From Corynebacterium sp. (lineage in GTDB: Bacteria > Actinomycetota > Actinomycetes > Mycobacteriales > Mycobacteriaceae): a stretch of DNA of 64,000 bases. The DNA lies in contig NZ_JAUNLS010000003.1 in assembly GCF_030532325.1 (NCBI RefSeq), positions 133,293 through 197,292 of the forward strand. Direction: 5' to 3'. The translations under genes were made by a program, and so were the position numbers. Positions 25,964 through 34,841 of this stretch are shown piece by piece. The notes under the pieces were generated by a model, which saw only the letters and a list, made by a program, of their open reading frames with translations, did no database searches and was not told where the DNA came from. Numbering within the stretch: the stretch's first letter is position 1; every line of letters begins with the position of its first letter.

Positions 25964-27037
25964 ATGCCGTCTGTTCCGTCGCCATTTAAGCCGCGCAAGA
26001 AGAACGATCCGCCCAGTACCTCCCCCAGCTTCTCTGTGCCCGTCGAGCGCGCGATCGAGCACTGCCGCGTCTTTGTCGACGGCGAATCGCTGCCCGGCGA
26101 GTTCACTCCCCACAGCGCCCAGCAGGCGGTGGCCGAGTACGGACGCGGATTCGTGTGGGTGGGCCTGCACGAGCCGCTGGAATCCCAGATGACCAAGATC
26201 GCCTCGGAGTTCAACATCCACGAGCTCATCGTCGAGGACGCCGTGGCCGCCCACCAGCGCCCCAAGCTGGAGCGCTACGATGATCAGCTCTTCGTGGTGG
26301 CGCGCTCGGTGAACTACCGCGACCACGACGAGGTAGCCGATAAGCGTCAGATCATCTCTACTGGTGAGGTGCAGATGATCGTGGGCCACAACTTCATCAT
26401 CACCGTGCGCCACGCCGCCAAGCTGCCTAACCTGGCCTACGTCATCCAGGACGAGCAGGACCTCGTGGAGCAGGGCCCCGTGGCCATGGCCTGGAAGATC
26501 CTCGACATGATGGTGGACCGCTACTCGGAGATCTGCCGGCTCATCGCCATTGAGGTCGACGAACTGGAAGAGGAGATCTTTACCCCGAACCAGCTGCCCA
26601 ACATTGACCGCATCTACATGTTCAAGCGCGAGATCCTGGAGATGAAGCACGCCATCGATCCCTTGTCGGTGGCGCTGCGTTCCATGATTTCGGACCACAA
26701 GGATCTCATCGGCAAGACCATCCGCTCCTACCTACGCGACGTCAACGACCACGAGATGGTGGTTAAGGACCAGGTCTCCTCCTTCGATGAGCGCCTGACC
26801 TCGCTGATCGACGCCTCCGTGGCCAAGGTATCCATGCAGCAAAACAGCGACATGCGCACCATCTCCGCCGTGGTGGGCATGTGGGCGGCGCCGACCCTGG
26901 TGGCCGGCATCTACGGCATGAACTTTGACTTCATGCCGGAGCTGCACACCTCCTGGGGCTACTTCATGGCACTGGGGCTTATGGTGCTGGTGGTGGGAGC
27001 CATGTGGTGGTGGTTCCGTCGCAACAACTGGTTGTAG
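25964..27037 (+). CDS. corA: CorA-family magnesium/cobalt transporter
   Basis: Pentameric Mg2+/Co2+ channel protein of 357 residues. A cytoplasmic alpha/beta domain and long stalk helix (about 1-290) precede two C-terminal membrane helices. The signature GMN lies at 318-320 (IYGMNFDFMPE), with the second helix after it ending in a basic RRNNWL. GAGGGAGGC before the ATG is a good ribosome binding site. Downstream lies the second 24-bp stop-codon repeat. Confidence 0.92.
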   Translation: MPSVPSPFKPRKKNDPPSTSPSFSVPVERAIEHCRVFVDGESLPGEFTPHSAQQAVAEYGRGFVWVGLHEPLESQMTKIASEFNIHELIVEDAVAAHQRPKLERYDDQLFVVARSVNYRDHDEVADKRQIISTGEVQMIVGHNFIITVRHAAKLPNLAYVIQDEQDLVEQGPVAMAWKILDMMVDRYSEICRLIAIEVDELEEEIFTPNQLPNIDRIYMFKREILEMKHAIDPLSVALRSMISDHKDLIGKTIRSYLRDVNDHEMVVKDQVSSFDERLTSLIDASVAKVSMQQNSDMRTISAVVGMWAAPTLVAGIYGMNFDFMPELHTSWGYFMALGLMVLVVGAMWWWFRRNNWL

Positions 27038-27044
27038 TAGGTCG

Positions 27045-27102
27045 GCCCATGCTCGCTGCGGAGCGTTAGCCCATGATCGCTGCGGAGCGTTAGCCCATGA
27101 TC
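27045..27102. repeat. 24-bp tandem repeat, about 2.4 copies, duplicating a stop codon
   Basis: Units at 27045-27068 and 27069-27092 differ at one base, and a third partial copy (27093-27102) lies in the thioesterase gene. Read on the minus strand each unit encodes the last residues IMG or SMG preceded by a stop, so the gene's end and TAA have been copied. Each unit contains CGCT-gcgg-AGCG. Confidence 0.85.
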
Positions 27103-27536
27103 ATGGTGCGCAGCGTCGAGCGCGCCACAAGCGCGCCCTCCTGGCGCATCTCCACGCTCCACACGTGGGTGCGGCGCCCGAGCTGCACGGGCGTGGCCAC
27201 GGCCTCCATGACGCCGGAGGATACCCCCTTGATGAAGTCCGTGGAGTTGTTCACGCCCACCGCCGGCTTGCCCGCCGCGATCACGCTGGCGATCGAGCCC
27301 GTGGTCTCCGCCACCGAGCAATACAGCCCGCCGTTGGCCACTCCCCAGGGCTGGTGGTGGGCCGGGGTGACCTCAACCTCGGCGCGCACCTCCTTAGGAC
27401 CGACGTGGGTAAAGCGCACTCCCAGCAGGCTGGATAGGCCGCGTTGCTGGGAGTTCATCTGATCCAGCTCCTCGGCGTTAAGCGGGCGCTTACTGGCGGT
27501 GCTCATGAGAGCACTCAAGAGTTCTGCGTGTTCCAT
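27090..27536 (-). CDS. PaaI-type hotdog-fold thioesterase
   Basis: 148-residue acyl-CoA thioesterase-like protein. The hotdog-fold signature is HHQPWGVANGGLYCSVAETTGSIA near 77, with the conserved Asn-Gly-Gly and Glu. It ends VARSTLRTMIMG at TAA. The ATG at 27536 is preferred over the ATG at 27581 because TACCCT lies eight bases before it (leaderless) and because 27581 would overlap the divergent gnd start. The substrate is unknown; PaaI relatives act on aromatic-CoA thioesters. Confidence 0.82.
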   Translation of the reverse strand: MEHAELLSALMSTASKRPLNAEELDQMNSQQRGLSSLLGVRFTHVGPKEVRAEVEVTPAHHQPWGVANGGLYCSVAETTGSIASVIAAGKPAVGVNNSTDFIKGVSSGVMEAVATPVQLGRRTHVWSVEMRQEGALVARSTLRTMIMG

Positions 27537-27544
27537 GCCACCAC

Positions 27545-27550
27545 AGGGTA
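27545..27550 (-). promoter_or_regulatory. -10 box of the thioesterase gene (leaderless)
   Basis: On the minus strand TACCCT lies eight bases before the ATG that starts at 27536. It nearly abuts the divergent gnd -10 box. Confidence 0.4.
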
Positions 27551-27566
27551 GTCGAGCCGCCTGACG

Positions 27567-27572
27567 TAGGAT
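27567..27572 (+). promoter_or_regulatory. -10 box of gnd (leaderless)
   Basis: TAGGAT lies seven bases before ATG 27580. It argues against the in-frame ATG at 27571, which overlaps the box. Confidence 0.5.
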
Positions 27573-27579
27573 GGTGTCC

Positions 27580-29040
27580 ATGACTGAAAAGACTGAACTG
27601 GCTCAGATCGGCGTCGTGGGATTGGCCGTCATGGGCTCCAACCTCGCACGCAACTTCGCACGCAATGGCAACACGGTGGCGGTGTACAACCGCAGCCCCG
27701 AAAAGACCCGCGCACTCATCGCCGAGCACGGCTCCGAGGGCGCATTCATCCCCTCCGAGACCATCGAGGACTTCGTGGCCAGCCTGGAGCGCCCGCGCAA
27801 GGCCATCATCATGGTGCAGGCCGGCAAGGCCACGGACGCCGTGATCGACCAGCTCGTCGCAGCCATGGATGAGGGCGACATCATCATTGACGGCGGCAAC
27901 GCGCTCTACACCGACACCATCCGCCGCGAGAAGGAGGTGGCCGCCGCTGGGCGCCACTTCGTCGGCGCGGGTATCTCCGGCGGCGAGGAGGGCGCGCTCA
28001 ACGGCCCGTCCATCATGCCAGGCGGCCCGGCCGAGAGCTGGGAGGCCTTGGGCCCCATTCTCGAGTCCATCGCCGCGCAGGTGGATGGCACCCCGTGCGT
28101 GACCCACATCGGCCCCGACGGCGCCGGCCACTTTGTCAAGATGGTGCACAACGGCATCGAGTACGCGGATATGCAGGTCATCGGCGAGGCCTACCAGCTG
28201 CTGCGCTACGGCGCCGGGATGGAGCCCGCGGAGATCGCGGAGGTCTTCAAGGAGTGGAACTCCGGCGACCTGGATTCCTACCTCATCGAGATCACCGCCG
28301 AGGTCCTGGCGCAGAAGGATCCGGAGACGGGTGCCCCGCTTGTCGACGTCATCGTGGACGCCGCGGGCCAGAAGGGCACCGGCCGCTGGACCGCCATCAA
28401 CGGCCTAGAGCTGGGCGTTCCGGTTACCGGCATCGCGGAGAGCGTGTTCGCCCGCGCGCTGTCCTCTGCCACCGCGCAGCGTGAGGCCGCCCGCGCAGGC
28501 GAGCTGCCCACCGGTGAGCTGGCCGCGGACATTGCTGGGCTGGGCGTCGACAAGCAGGCGTTCATCGAGGACGTGCGCCGCGCGCTCTACGCCGCCAAGC
28601 TCATCGCCTACTCCCAGGGCTTCGACGAGATCAAGGCCGGCTCCGAGCAGTACGGCTGGGATGTGGATCCGCGCGACCTCGCCACCATCTGGCGTGGCGG
28701 CTGCATCATCCGCGCGAAGTTCCTCGACCGCATCCGCGAGGCCTACGACACCAACCCGCAGCTGCCGGCCCTCATCCTGGATCCCTACTTCAAGTCTGAG
28801 CTCTCCGGCCTCATCGATTCCTGGCGTCGAGTGATCGTCGCCGCTACCCAGATGGGCCTGCCGGTTCCAGTCTTTGCTTCCTCGCTGTCCTACTACGACA
28901 GCCTGCGTGCCGAGCGCCTACCGGCCGCCCTCATCCAGGGCCAGCGCGATTTCTTCGGTGCCCACACCTTCAAGCGCACTGACCGCGAGGGCACCTTCCA
29001 CATCGAGTGGTCCGGGGATCGCAGCCTCAGCGAACTCTAG
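27580..29040 (+). CDS. gnd: 6-phosphogluconate dehydrogenase, decarboxylating
   Basis: Pentose-phosphate enzyme that oxidises and decarboxylates 6-phosphogluconate to ribulose 5-phosphate with NADP. The 486 residues begin with the Rossmann loop IGVVGLAVMGSNLA and carry the family signature IIDGGNALYTDT, the substrate loop GAGISGGEEGALNGPSIMPGG and the catalytic Lys in HFVKMVHNGIEY. The C-terminal all-helical domain is complete. It is transcribed alone from a leaderless promoter. Confidence 0.96.
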   Translation: MTEKTELAQIGVVGLAVMGSNLARNFARNGNTVAVYNRSPEKTRALIAEHGSEGAFIPSETIEDFVASLERPRKAIIMVQAGKATDAVIDQLVAAMDEGDIIIDGGNALYTDTIRREKEVAAAGRHFVGAGISGGEEGALNGPSIMPGGPAESWEALGPILESIAAQVDGTPCVTHIGPDGAGHFVKMVHNGIEYADMQVIGEAYQLLRYGAGMEPAEIAEVFKEWNSGDLDSYLIEITAEVLAQKDPETGAPLVDVIVDAAGQKGTGRWTAINGLELGVPVTGIAESVFARALSSATAQREAARAGELPTGELAADIAGLGVDKQAFIEDVRRALYAAKLIAYSQGFDEIKAGSEQYGWDVDPRDLATIWRGGCIIRAKFLDRIREAYDTNPQLPALILDPYFKSELSGLIDSWRRVIVAATQMGLPVPVFASSLSYYDSLRAERLPAALIQGQRDFFGAHTFKRTDREGTFHIEWSGDRSLSEL

Positions 29041-29077
29041 GCCCACGTGCGGCTTTTAGGAATCCGGGTCGGCGCAC

Positions 29078-29083
29078 TAAAGT
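29078..29083 (+). promoter_or_regulatory. -10 box of the DEAD-box helicase gene (leaderless)
   Basis: TAAAGT lies eight bases before ATG 29092. Confidence 0.4.
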
Positions 29084-29091
29084 AGCCAACA

Positions 29092-30501
29092 ATGACTACT
29101 TTTGCCGAGCTCGGCCTGCCGCATGACATTGTCCGCGTCCTCAACAAGCAGGGCATCAAGACCCCCTTCCCTATCCAGGAAGCCGCCATCCCTGACGCTC
29201 TCGCCGGCAAGGATGTGCTCGGCCGCGGGCCCACGGGGTCTGGCAAGACCTTCACCTTCGGCCTGCCCATGCTGGCCCGCCTGGCTGGTACCGGCGCCTC
29301 CCGCCCCGCGCATCCGCGCGGCGTGGTGCTGGCGCCCACGCGTGAGCTGGCCACACAGATCCAGCAGCGCCTTGAGGAACCCGCCGCGGCACTCGGCCTG
29401 CGCGTGCTCGCGGTGGTCGGCGGGGTCAACATCAACAACCACATCCGCTCGCTGGCCCGGCCGGTGGATCTCCTTGTGGCCACCCCGGGCCGCGCACAAG
29501 ACCTCATCGACCAGGGCAAGCTCTTCTTCGACTCCGTGTCCATCAGCGCGGTGGATGAGGCGGACCAGATGGCGGACATGGGCTTTTTACCCCAGGTGAG
29601 TAAGCTCATGGCGCTCACCCCTGCCGAGGGCCAGCGCCTACTTTTCTCCGCCACGCTCGACGGGGATGTAAGCAAGCTAGTGGAGCGCTTCCTGCACGAT
29701 CCCGTCACCCACTCCACCGCCCCGGTGGAGGCCGCCGTGGACACCATGGAGCATTACCTGATCTTCGTCGGCGAGCGCGAGGCCCGCAACGAAGTGGTGC
29801 TGCGTATTGCGGCGCGCGCGGGCAAGACCATCATGTTCATGCGCACCAAGCACGGGGTGGACAGGCAAGCCAAGAAGCTGCGCCGCGCCGGCATCAACGC
29901 GATGCCCCTGCACGGCGATAAAGGCCAGGGCTCGCGCACCGCGGCCATCGAGGGCTTTGCCGAAGGCACCGTGCCGGTGCTGGTGGCCACGGACATCGCC
30001 GCGCGCGGCATCGACATCGCCGATGTGTCCTTGGTGGTGCACGTGGATCCCCCGGCCGAGCACAAGGCTTACCTGCACCGCTCCGGGCGCACCGCCCGCG
30101 GCGGCGAATCCGGCACCGTGGTCACCCTGGTGATGGACTCCCAGCGCCAAGAGGTCGCCTCCCTCATCAAGAAGGCCGGTGTCAGCGCCAGCGAGCTGGA
30201 CATCAGCGGCCGTGATAACCCCGCCGGCAGCCCCGATCTGGCCCAGATCACCGGCGCCCGCAAGCCCACCGGTTCCCCGCTGGGCCCGCCGCAGATCCAG
30301 CAGCAGTCCGCGAAGAAGAACGGTGCCACGCCGAAGAAGTCTGGAGCCTCCGCGAAGAAGAAGGCCACGCCGCAGGGCACCCGACAGCGAGGTCACCAGC
30401 GCAGCCAGAAGCGCGGTGAGCGCGGCAGAAACTCCCGCGGCGGCACGCAGAACCAGCGGCAGAATGGTCAGCGCCGCAACCGGCGCGGCGGGGCGAAGTA
30501 G
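29092..30501 (+). CDS. DEAD-box RNA helicase
   Basis: ATP-dependent RNA helicase of 469 residues. The Q-motif region FPIQEAAIPDAL, Walker A PTGSGKT near 48, DEAD (VDEADQMADMGF) near 161, SAT (LLFSATLDGD) and the C-terminal HRSGRTARGG motif are all present. After about 390 the tail is very basic and low in complexity (Lys/Arg/Gln/Gly), a feature of RhlE- and RhlB-like proteins that bind RNA or ribosomal particles. The following gene starts three bases after the stop. Confidence 0.9.
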   Translation: MTTFAELGLPHDIVRVLNKQGIKTPFPIQEAAIPDALAGKDVLGRGPTGSGKTFTFGLPMLARLAGTGASRPAHPRGVVLAPTRELATQIQQRLEEPAAALGLRVLAVVGGVNINNHIRSLARPVDLLVATPGRAQDLIDQGKLFFDSVSISAVDEADQMADMGFLPQVSKLMALTPAEGQRLLFSATLDGDVSKLVERFLHDPVTHSTAPVEAAVDTMEHYLIFVGEREARNEVVLRIAARAGKTIMFMRTKHGVDRQAKKLRRAGINAMPLHGDKGQGSRTAAIEGFAEGTVPVLVATDIAARGIDIADVSLVVHVDPPAEHKAYLHRSGRTARGGESGTVVTLVMDSQRQEVASLIKKAGVSASELDISGRDNPAGSPDLAQITGARKPTGSPLGPPQIQQQSAKKNGATPKKSGASAKKKATPQGTRQRGHQRSQKRGERGRNSRGGTQNQRQNGQRRNRRGGAK

Positions 30502-30503
30502 CC

Positions 30504-31445
30504 GTGCGCGCCGATGACACCGAGCCTGTGATCCTGCAGCCGGAGGACTGGATCCCCGCGCGCGAAGCACACCGTGAGCAGGCCGAGGACCTGCTTAGGC
30601 GCTTCCGCCATCCGGGCTCCTATCATCCGGTTTACGACTTCCTCTTCGAGTACTACCCCGTGCGTCCCTCCCACCTGCGCAGGTGGCACCCGGGTTTCGG
30701 CGTTGTGCTGGCTGATGGTGCCACAGCTGGCTCAGGGGACGCAGGGGGCTCAAAGGGCCCAGAGGCCTCCGAGGTCGTAGAGATTGAGCACGAGGGCTGG
30801 CGGGACTACCACCGCACCGCACATGGAGTCACCGTCGATCTCGATTCCCTGTGGGCGCGCCGCGGGGACTCATTCCTCTACATCCGGGATCTCATGGCGC
30901 GCTCGGCCACTAATCCGGCGCAGTTCGATTGCTTTGGTTTGCACGAGTGGGCGATGGTCTACCGCACCGATTCCCCGCGCCACGATCTTCCCCTGCGCCT
31001 AGGTGCTGAGGGCACCAACAAGGTGGTGGAGTCTCATCGCATCAAGTGCACGCACTACGACGCCTTCCGCTTCTTCACCCCGCCGGCCAGGCCGCTCAAC
31101 CTCACGGTCTTGACCCGCGAGGGCCAGCCCACCAATGATCAAGCTGGCTGTGTGCACGCCACGATGGACCTCTACAAGTGGGCGTGGAAGCTGGGGCCGC
31201 TGGTGCCCGGCGAGCTCTTCCTCGACACCCTGCGCCTGGCCGTGGCCGCGCGCACGCTGGACATGGAGGCCTCGCCCTATGACTGCCGCGAGTGGGGCTT
31301 CGGCGTGGTGCCCATCGAAACTCCTGAGGGAAAGGCGGACTACGTTCGCCGCCAGCGCGAGCTCGCCGCACGGGCCGAGCCGTTGCGTGAGCGGCTTGTC
31401 GCACTCGTTGACCGAGCGGCGGCGGCTACAATATCTAGGCAATAG
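30504..31445 (+). CDS. Conserved actinobacterial protein, unknown function
   Basis: 313-residue soluble protein. Homologues are, as far as recalled, sometimes labelled 3-methyladenine DNA glycosylase, but no helix-hairpin-helix or glycosylase motif is visible, so that name is not supported. Conserved-looking blocks are HPGSYHPVYDFLFEYYPVRP and QFDCFGLHEWAMVYR, and many aromatic and His residues suggest an enzyme. A short Gly/Ser stretch near 75 looks like a linker. It starts with GTG right after the helicase stop, so they are co-transcribed. Confidence 0.6.
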   Translation: MRADDTEPVILQPEDWIPAREAHREQAEDLLRRFRHPGSYHPVYDFLFEYYPVRPSHLRRWHPGFGVVLADGATAGSGDAGGSKGPEASEVVEIEHEGWRDYHRTAHGVTVDLDSLWARRGDSFLYIRDLMARSATNPAQFDCFGLHEWAMVYRTDSPRHDLPLRLGAEGTNKVVESHRIKCTHYDAFRFFTPPARPLNLTVLTREGQPTNDQAGCVHATMDLYKWAWKLGPLVPGELFLDTLRLAVAARTLDMEASPYDCREWGFGVVPIETPEGKADYVRRQRELAARAEPLRERLVALVDRAAAATISRQ

Positions 31446-31493
31446 TTGGACTTTTGGGCGGTGCGCGCGCTCCGTCAGCGTGGAAGGACAGGG

Positions 31494-32360
31494 ATGGCAC
31501 GACACTCCAATGGTAGGAACACGTACGCGGTAGCCCCGTGGGTCATTGTGGTTGCCGTCGTGGTGATTGCCGCTGTAGCTCTCGGCGGCTATTTCTTGCT
31601 CCGCGGAGGTGACGCCGACGATGCAACCATGAGCGCCCAGGGCACGAGCACACAGAGCACTGCGGAGTCGACTGCGTCCTCCAGCACCACCCAACCGGCG
31701 GCGTCTTCCAGCCAGGTCTCCTCCACGGCGACCTCGGCTGCGTCCTCCTCGGCCAAGCCCGCGGAGAAGTCGGAGCCCGCAAACAAGGGTCCGGCTGCGC
31801 GTGCCGACAAGCCGGCGGCCAACACAATGCTGCTGCTGGATACCTCCGATGGGCTGGCCCCCTACTTCGATCCGGTCACCCAGGCACTGGCGGAGACCGC
31901 CACGACCCTGGGCGAGGAGGACTCCGCGGTGGCTCTGTGGAACTACTCCTCCCCCATCTCCGCCAGCGCCACGGTGGGCTACCGCCAGAACGTCGGCTAC
32001 GGCGACGCCGCCTCGGCTGCCTTTGCTGTGCAGCAGTTCGGCACCGGTGGCGTGCCGCAGACCCGCAGCGCTGTGGTCGCCGCGATGGCCAACGCCAGCG
32101 AGCAGGCGGCAACGGCTGGGCCGGACGCCCGAGTGCTGTTGGTGACCACCGGCACCGAGCAGGACATGGATGATGCCTCCTTCCAGGACGCGCTCAACCA
32201 GGCCCGCGCCGATAACGTCTCGCTTTCGGTAGTGCACCTGGGTGCGGCGCCTGCCGACGCCCCCATAAAGGACGCCGCCTCCGTCTACCTCACGGTCAAG
32301 GATCCCTCCAACAGCGCAGAGGTGTCCAAGGCCATCAAGGCGGCCGCCGGCGTGGCCTAG
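31494..32360 (+). CDS. Membrane-anchored VWA-like envelope protein
   Basis: 288-residue protein with a cytoplasmic N-terminus, one membrane helix (about 13-36), a long Ser/Thr/Ala linker (about 45-100) and an extracytoplasmic domain that resembles a von Willebrand A fold. The would-be MIDAS loop is LLLDTSDGLAPY, where the family has DxSxS, so metal binding is doubtful. The strand ARVLLVTTGTEQDMD fits the VWA core. RBS GGAAGGA precedes the ATG at 31494. The function is unknown. It ends at a strong convergent terminator. Confidence 0.6.
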   Translation: MARHSNGRNTYAVAPWVIVVAVVVIAAVALGGYFLLRGGDADDATMSAQGTSTQSTAESTASSSTTQPAASSSQVSSTATSAASSSAKPAEKSEPANKGPAARADKPAANTMLLLDTSDGLAPYFDPVTQALAETATTLGEEDSAVALWNYSSPISASATVGYRQNVGYGDAASAAFAVQQFGTGGVPQTRSAVVAAMANASEQAATAGPDARVLLVTTGTEQDMDDASFQDALNQARADNVSLSVVHLGAAPADAPIKDAASVYLTVKDPSNSAEVSKAIKAAAGVA

Positions 32361-32371
32361 CCCGGCGCAGC

Positions 32372-32429
32372 ATAAGACAGAGCCTCCGCTTCCTGCCGTG
32401 AGCTGCAGGAGGCGGAGGCTCTGTCTTAT
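32372..32429. terminator. Long bidirectional terminator
   Basis: A 25-bp stem (32372-32396 with 32405-32429), broken only by one T/G position, lies between two convergent genes. The TCTTATTCGTCTTATTC tail is T-rich on the plus strand. Confidence 0.85.
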
Positions 32430-32533
32430 TCGTCTTATTCGGTTAAACCTGTTCCAAGGATCTGGCGTGTCCCATCTGCGGGCGCTTGAAACAGCGCGCG
32501 AATGTTCGGGCCCGGCGGGCCACGCTTAGGGCT

Positions 32534-33115
32534 TTAGGAGGACTTGCGGTTACGGCGGGCAGCCAGCTCGTCGATGCCCACCACGACGTCCGCGTCGAGC
32601 TCGTCCACGCGCTCGGCTGGGAAGGAGGAGATGGTGCCGGAGAGCTCCTTGAGGATGCCCGGCACCGCGATGCCGAAGACACCCTGGCCGCCGGCCAGTA
32701 GGTCGATGACTTCATCGTTGGAGCGGCACTCGTAGACGGTGGTGCCATCGGAGACCAAGGTGAGCTCCGCGAGATCGTTGACGCCGCGGTCGCGCAGGGA
32801 CTCGACTGCCAGGCGGATGTTCTGCAGCGAGATGCCAGTATCGAGCAGCCGCTTGACAATCTTGAGCACGAGCACGTCCTTGAAAGAGTACAGGCGCTGG
32901 GAGCCAGAGCCACGCGCGGTGCGGATGGAGGGCTTGACCAGATCGGTGCGCGCCCAGTAGTCCAGCTGGCGGTAAGTAATGCCGGCGACCTGGCAGGCGA
33001 TCGGCACGCGGTAGCCGAGCTCCTCGTCGGGTCCGACGTCAAAGAGGGATTCCTGAACGTAGTTAGCGTCGGAGCCGAAGGTATCGGCGTAGTGGTCTTG
33101 CTCGTTGCTGCTCAC
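32534..33115 (-). CDS. MerR-family regulator (Rv1830 type)
   Basis: 193-residue MerR-like regulator. The winged helix-turn-helix is GYRVPIACQVAGITYRQLDYW (about 34-54), followed by GSGSQRLYSFKDVLVLKIVKRL. No Cys-based metal site is present, so the ligand is not a metal of the classic kind. It is the fourth gene after odhI and ftsR, the conserved order garA-Rv1828-Rv1829-Rv1830 of Mycobacterium. The start is GTG at 33115. Its targets are unknown here. Confidence 0.82.
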   Translation of the reverse strand: MSSNEQDHYADTFGSDANYVQESLFDVGPDEELGYRVPIACQVAGITYRQLDYWARTDLVKPSIRTARGSGSQRLYSFKDVLVLKIVKRLLDTGISLQNIRLAVESLRDRGVNDLAELTLVSDGTTVYECRSNDEVIDLLAGGQGVFGIAVPGILKELSGTISSFPAERVDELDADVVVGIDELAARRNRKSS

Positions 33116-33217
33116 GTAATTACTCCAGTGATGTCTTGGGGGAGTTCTAAAACTTAATTAAAGGGCACGAGGCGGAACGCGTCAAGAGCAGGCGCCTCAA
33201 AACCCTCGAGTACAACT

Positions 33218-33856
33218 TTAGACTTCTTCATCCCCATTTTCATCATTAGTCACACGCGTGTCATTAGAATCTTTTTCCTCCTCCCCCTGGTGGAAGTCCT
33301 CCTCTGACATACCCAGCGAGCGCATCATCTCCTCAAAATCGGCGTCTGCCTGTGGGTTTCCGGACGCCGAGGTATCAGACTCGTTCTCCTCATCCGGGCG
33401 CTCCTGACCATCGGAGGCGGGGGAATCAAAGGACACGCCGAAGTATTCCTCGATGTCCTCTGGGGTGGCAAAGACGGCCACCTGGCTCACCAGCTCTTCC
33501 TCGATGGTGATGGGCACGCCGAAATGATCGGAGAGAGCGAGGGCTTCGCACATGCGCGCATCGTGGGTCTGCCCGGTGGCATCGATGATGTCCACCATGA
33601 AGGTGCCCTCATAGTGATTGACAATCTGCAGCGCCTCTACCCCACCGGCAGTCTCCGCGAAGTCAATGAGGAGATCGTGAGTGGTGGGCCGGTTTTCCTC
33701 GTAGCCACCAAGGCGCTGCATGACTTGGGAGCCGTCGATCGGCGAGAGCCACACCGGCAGGATGCGATTGCCCTGCACCCAACGAAACAGCGCGCACAGA
33801 TCGTTTTCTGGCTCCATCACGTGGATGCCGTGAAACTCCAGTTCTACTTCACTCAT
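33218..33856 (-). CDS. Bifunctional nuclease-domain (DUF151) protein
   Basis: 212-residue protein of the DUF151/bifunctional nuclease family. The N-terminal domain (about 1-140) shows the family core LPVWLSPIDGSQVMQRL and PTTHDLLIDFAE. A long acidic tail (about 145-212, rich in Glu/Asp/Ser) follows. The start at 33856 (MSEVELEFHGIHV) has GGGAAAG upstream; an in-frame start at 33964 would add a non-family segment. The role is unknown. It sits between ftsR and the second MerR gene. Confidence 0.8.
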   Translation of the reverse strand: MSEVELEFHGIHVMEPENDLCALFRWVQGNRILPVWLSPIDGSQVMQRLGGYEENRPTTHDLLIDFAETAGGVEALQIVNHYEGTFMVDIIDATGQTHDARMCEALALSDHFGVPITIEEELVSQVAVFATPEDIEEYFGVSFDSPASDGQERPDEENESDTSASGNPQADADFEEMMRSLGMSEEDFHQGEEEKDSNDTRVTNDENGDEEV

Positions 33857-33933
33857 GCCCTCTACTTTCCCACACTTCACCCCGAGCTCGCGCACCACCG
33901 CGGCACACACGCCGCTGCCCCGCCAACGAGAAA

Positions 33934-33960
33934 GGCCCGACACCATCATGGTGCCGGGCC
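33934..33960 (-). terminator. Terminator after ftsR
   Basis: On the minus strand the stem GGCCCGGCACC...GGTGTCGGGCC (one G-U pair) is followed by TTTCTC, between ftsR and the nuclease gene. Confidence 0.65.
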
Positions 33961-34005
33961 GCAACCCTTATCGCGCTCTTTGCTCCGAGCAGGCTGTGTC
34001 AGCGA

Positions 34006-34755
34006 TTAGCTGTGGAACTCCTCCCGGATGTCGGACTTGAGCAACGTGGCGTGCAGCGAGACCACCAGCGCGGTGATCTGCTGGGACAGCTCTTCTGCCT
34101 GCTGCTTGGCCGTATCCGACTTCGAGTTAGCCACCGGGGAGGCCACCTGGGTGATGAGGTCAGCCTGGCGGCGGGCGTTGTTGCGCAGCGACTTCAGCTG
34201 GCGGTTATCCAGGCCGAAGGCCTTCAAGGCCATCGCGGAGGACACCACGGCCACATCATCGGTGTTGAAGAAGCCCGCGGCATCGGGCGCAATGAGGCCC
34301 ACCTTGACCAGGTCCGCGACTTCCTCCTCGGTGCTGCCGGCCTTGGCGGCCACGTCAGCATCGGTCAAGCGAGTCACCACCGGGGCGCGCAGCTGTTCGG
34401 CATTGACCAGGCCATCGCCCTGGCCGGCGGCCGAGGCAATAGCGGTGACCTGGCCGGAATCCATGGCCTCCAGCTGCTCGCGAATGACCTTGAGCGGCGT
34501 GTAGTGATCACGCTGCGTGGTGAGGATGTAGGTCAGGCGGAGCACATCGTCCTGAGTGAAACGGCGGTAGCCCGAGGCCGTTCGCTGGGGGCTAATCAGC
34601 CCCTCCGATTCCAAGAAGCGGATTTTCGACACTGTGACGTCGGGGAACTGCTTGTTGAGCTGTTCCAGGACGACGCCGATCGACATAGTCTTTTGCTTCT
34701 TGGACTTCGCCCCCACGTTAGCGCGGAGTGCGGAGCCGGATTCTGCTGCGCTCAC
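34006..34755 (-). CDS. ftsR: MerR-family cell-division regulator FtsR
   Basis: 249-residue MerR-like regulator. In C. glutamicum the homologue next to odhI activates ftsZ and is needed for normal cell shape. The helix-turn-helix is SIGVVLEQLNKQFPDVTVSKIRFLE (about 25-49), followed by GLISPQRTASGYRRFTQDDVLRL. The C-terminal part (about 110-249) is mostly helical, with an Ala-rich domain and a terminal helix. The start is GTG 34755 with AGAAG upstream. The order odhI-ftsR is conserved and supports the name. Confidence 0.87.
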   Translation of the reverse strand: MSAAESGSALRANVGAKSKKQKTMSIGVVLEQLNKQFPDVTVSKIRFLESEGLISPQRTASGYRRFTQDDVLRLTYILTTQRDHYTPLKVIREQLEAMDSGQVTAIASAAGQGDGLVNAEQLRAPVVTRLTDADVAAKAGSTEEEVADLVKVGLIAPDAAGFFNTDDVAVVSSAMALKAFGLDNRQLKSLRNNARRQADLITQVASPVANSKSDTAKQQAEELSQQITALVVSLHATLLKSDIREEFHS

Positions 34756-34841
34756 GATACTTCTCTTAATGCCTCTACTGACCTGTACTGACTAACCCTC
34801 GCGTGTACCCCGTGTGTTTTCCGGAGGTATGCCGCGGAGGT

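Noticed and set aside
30504-31445. 3-methyladenine DNA glycosylase function
   Set aside because: Neither the AlkA helix-hairpin-helix nor Tag/AAG motifs could be seen, so the recalled database label was not used as a call.
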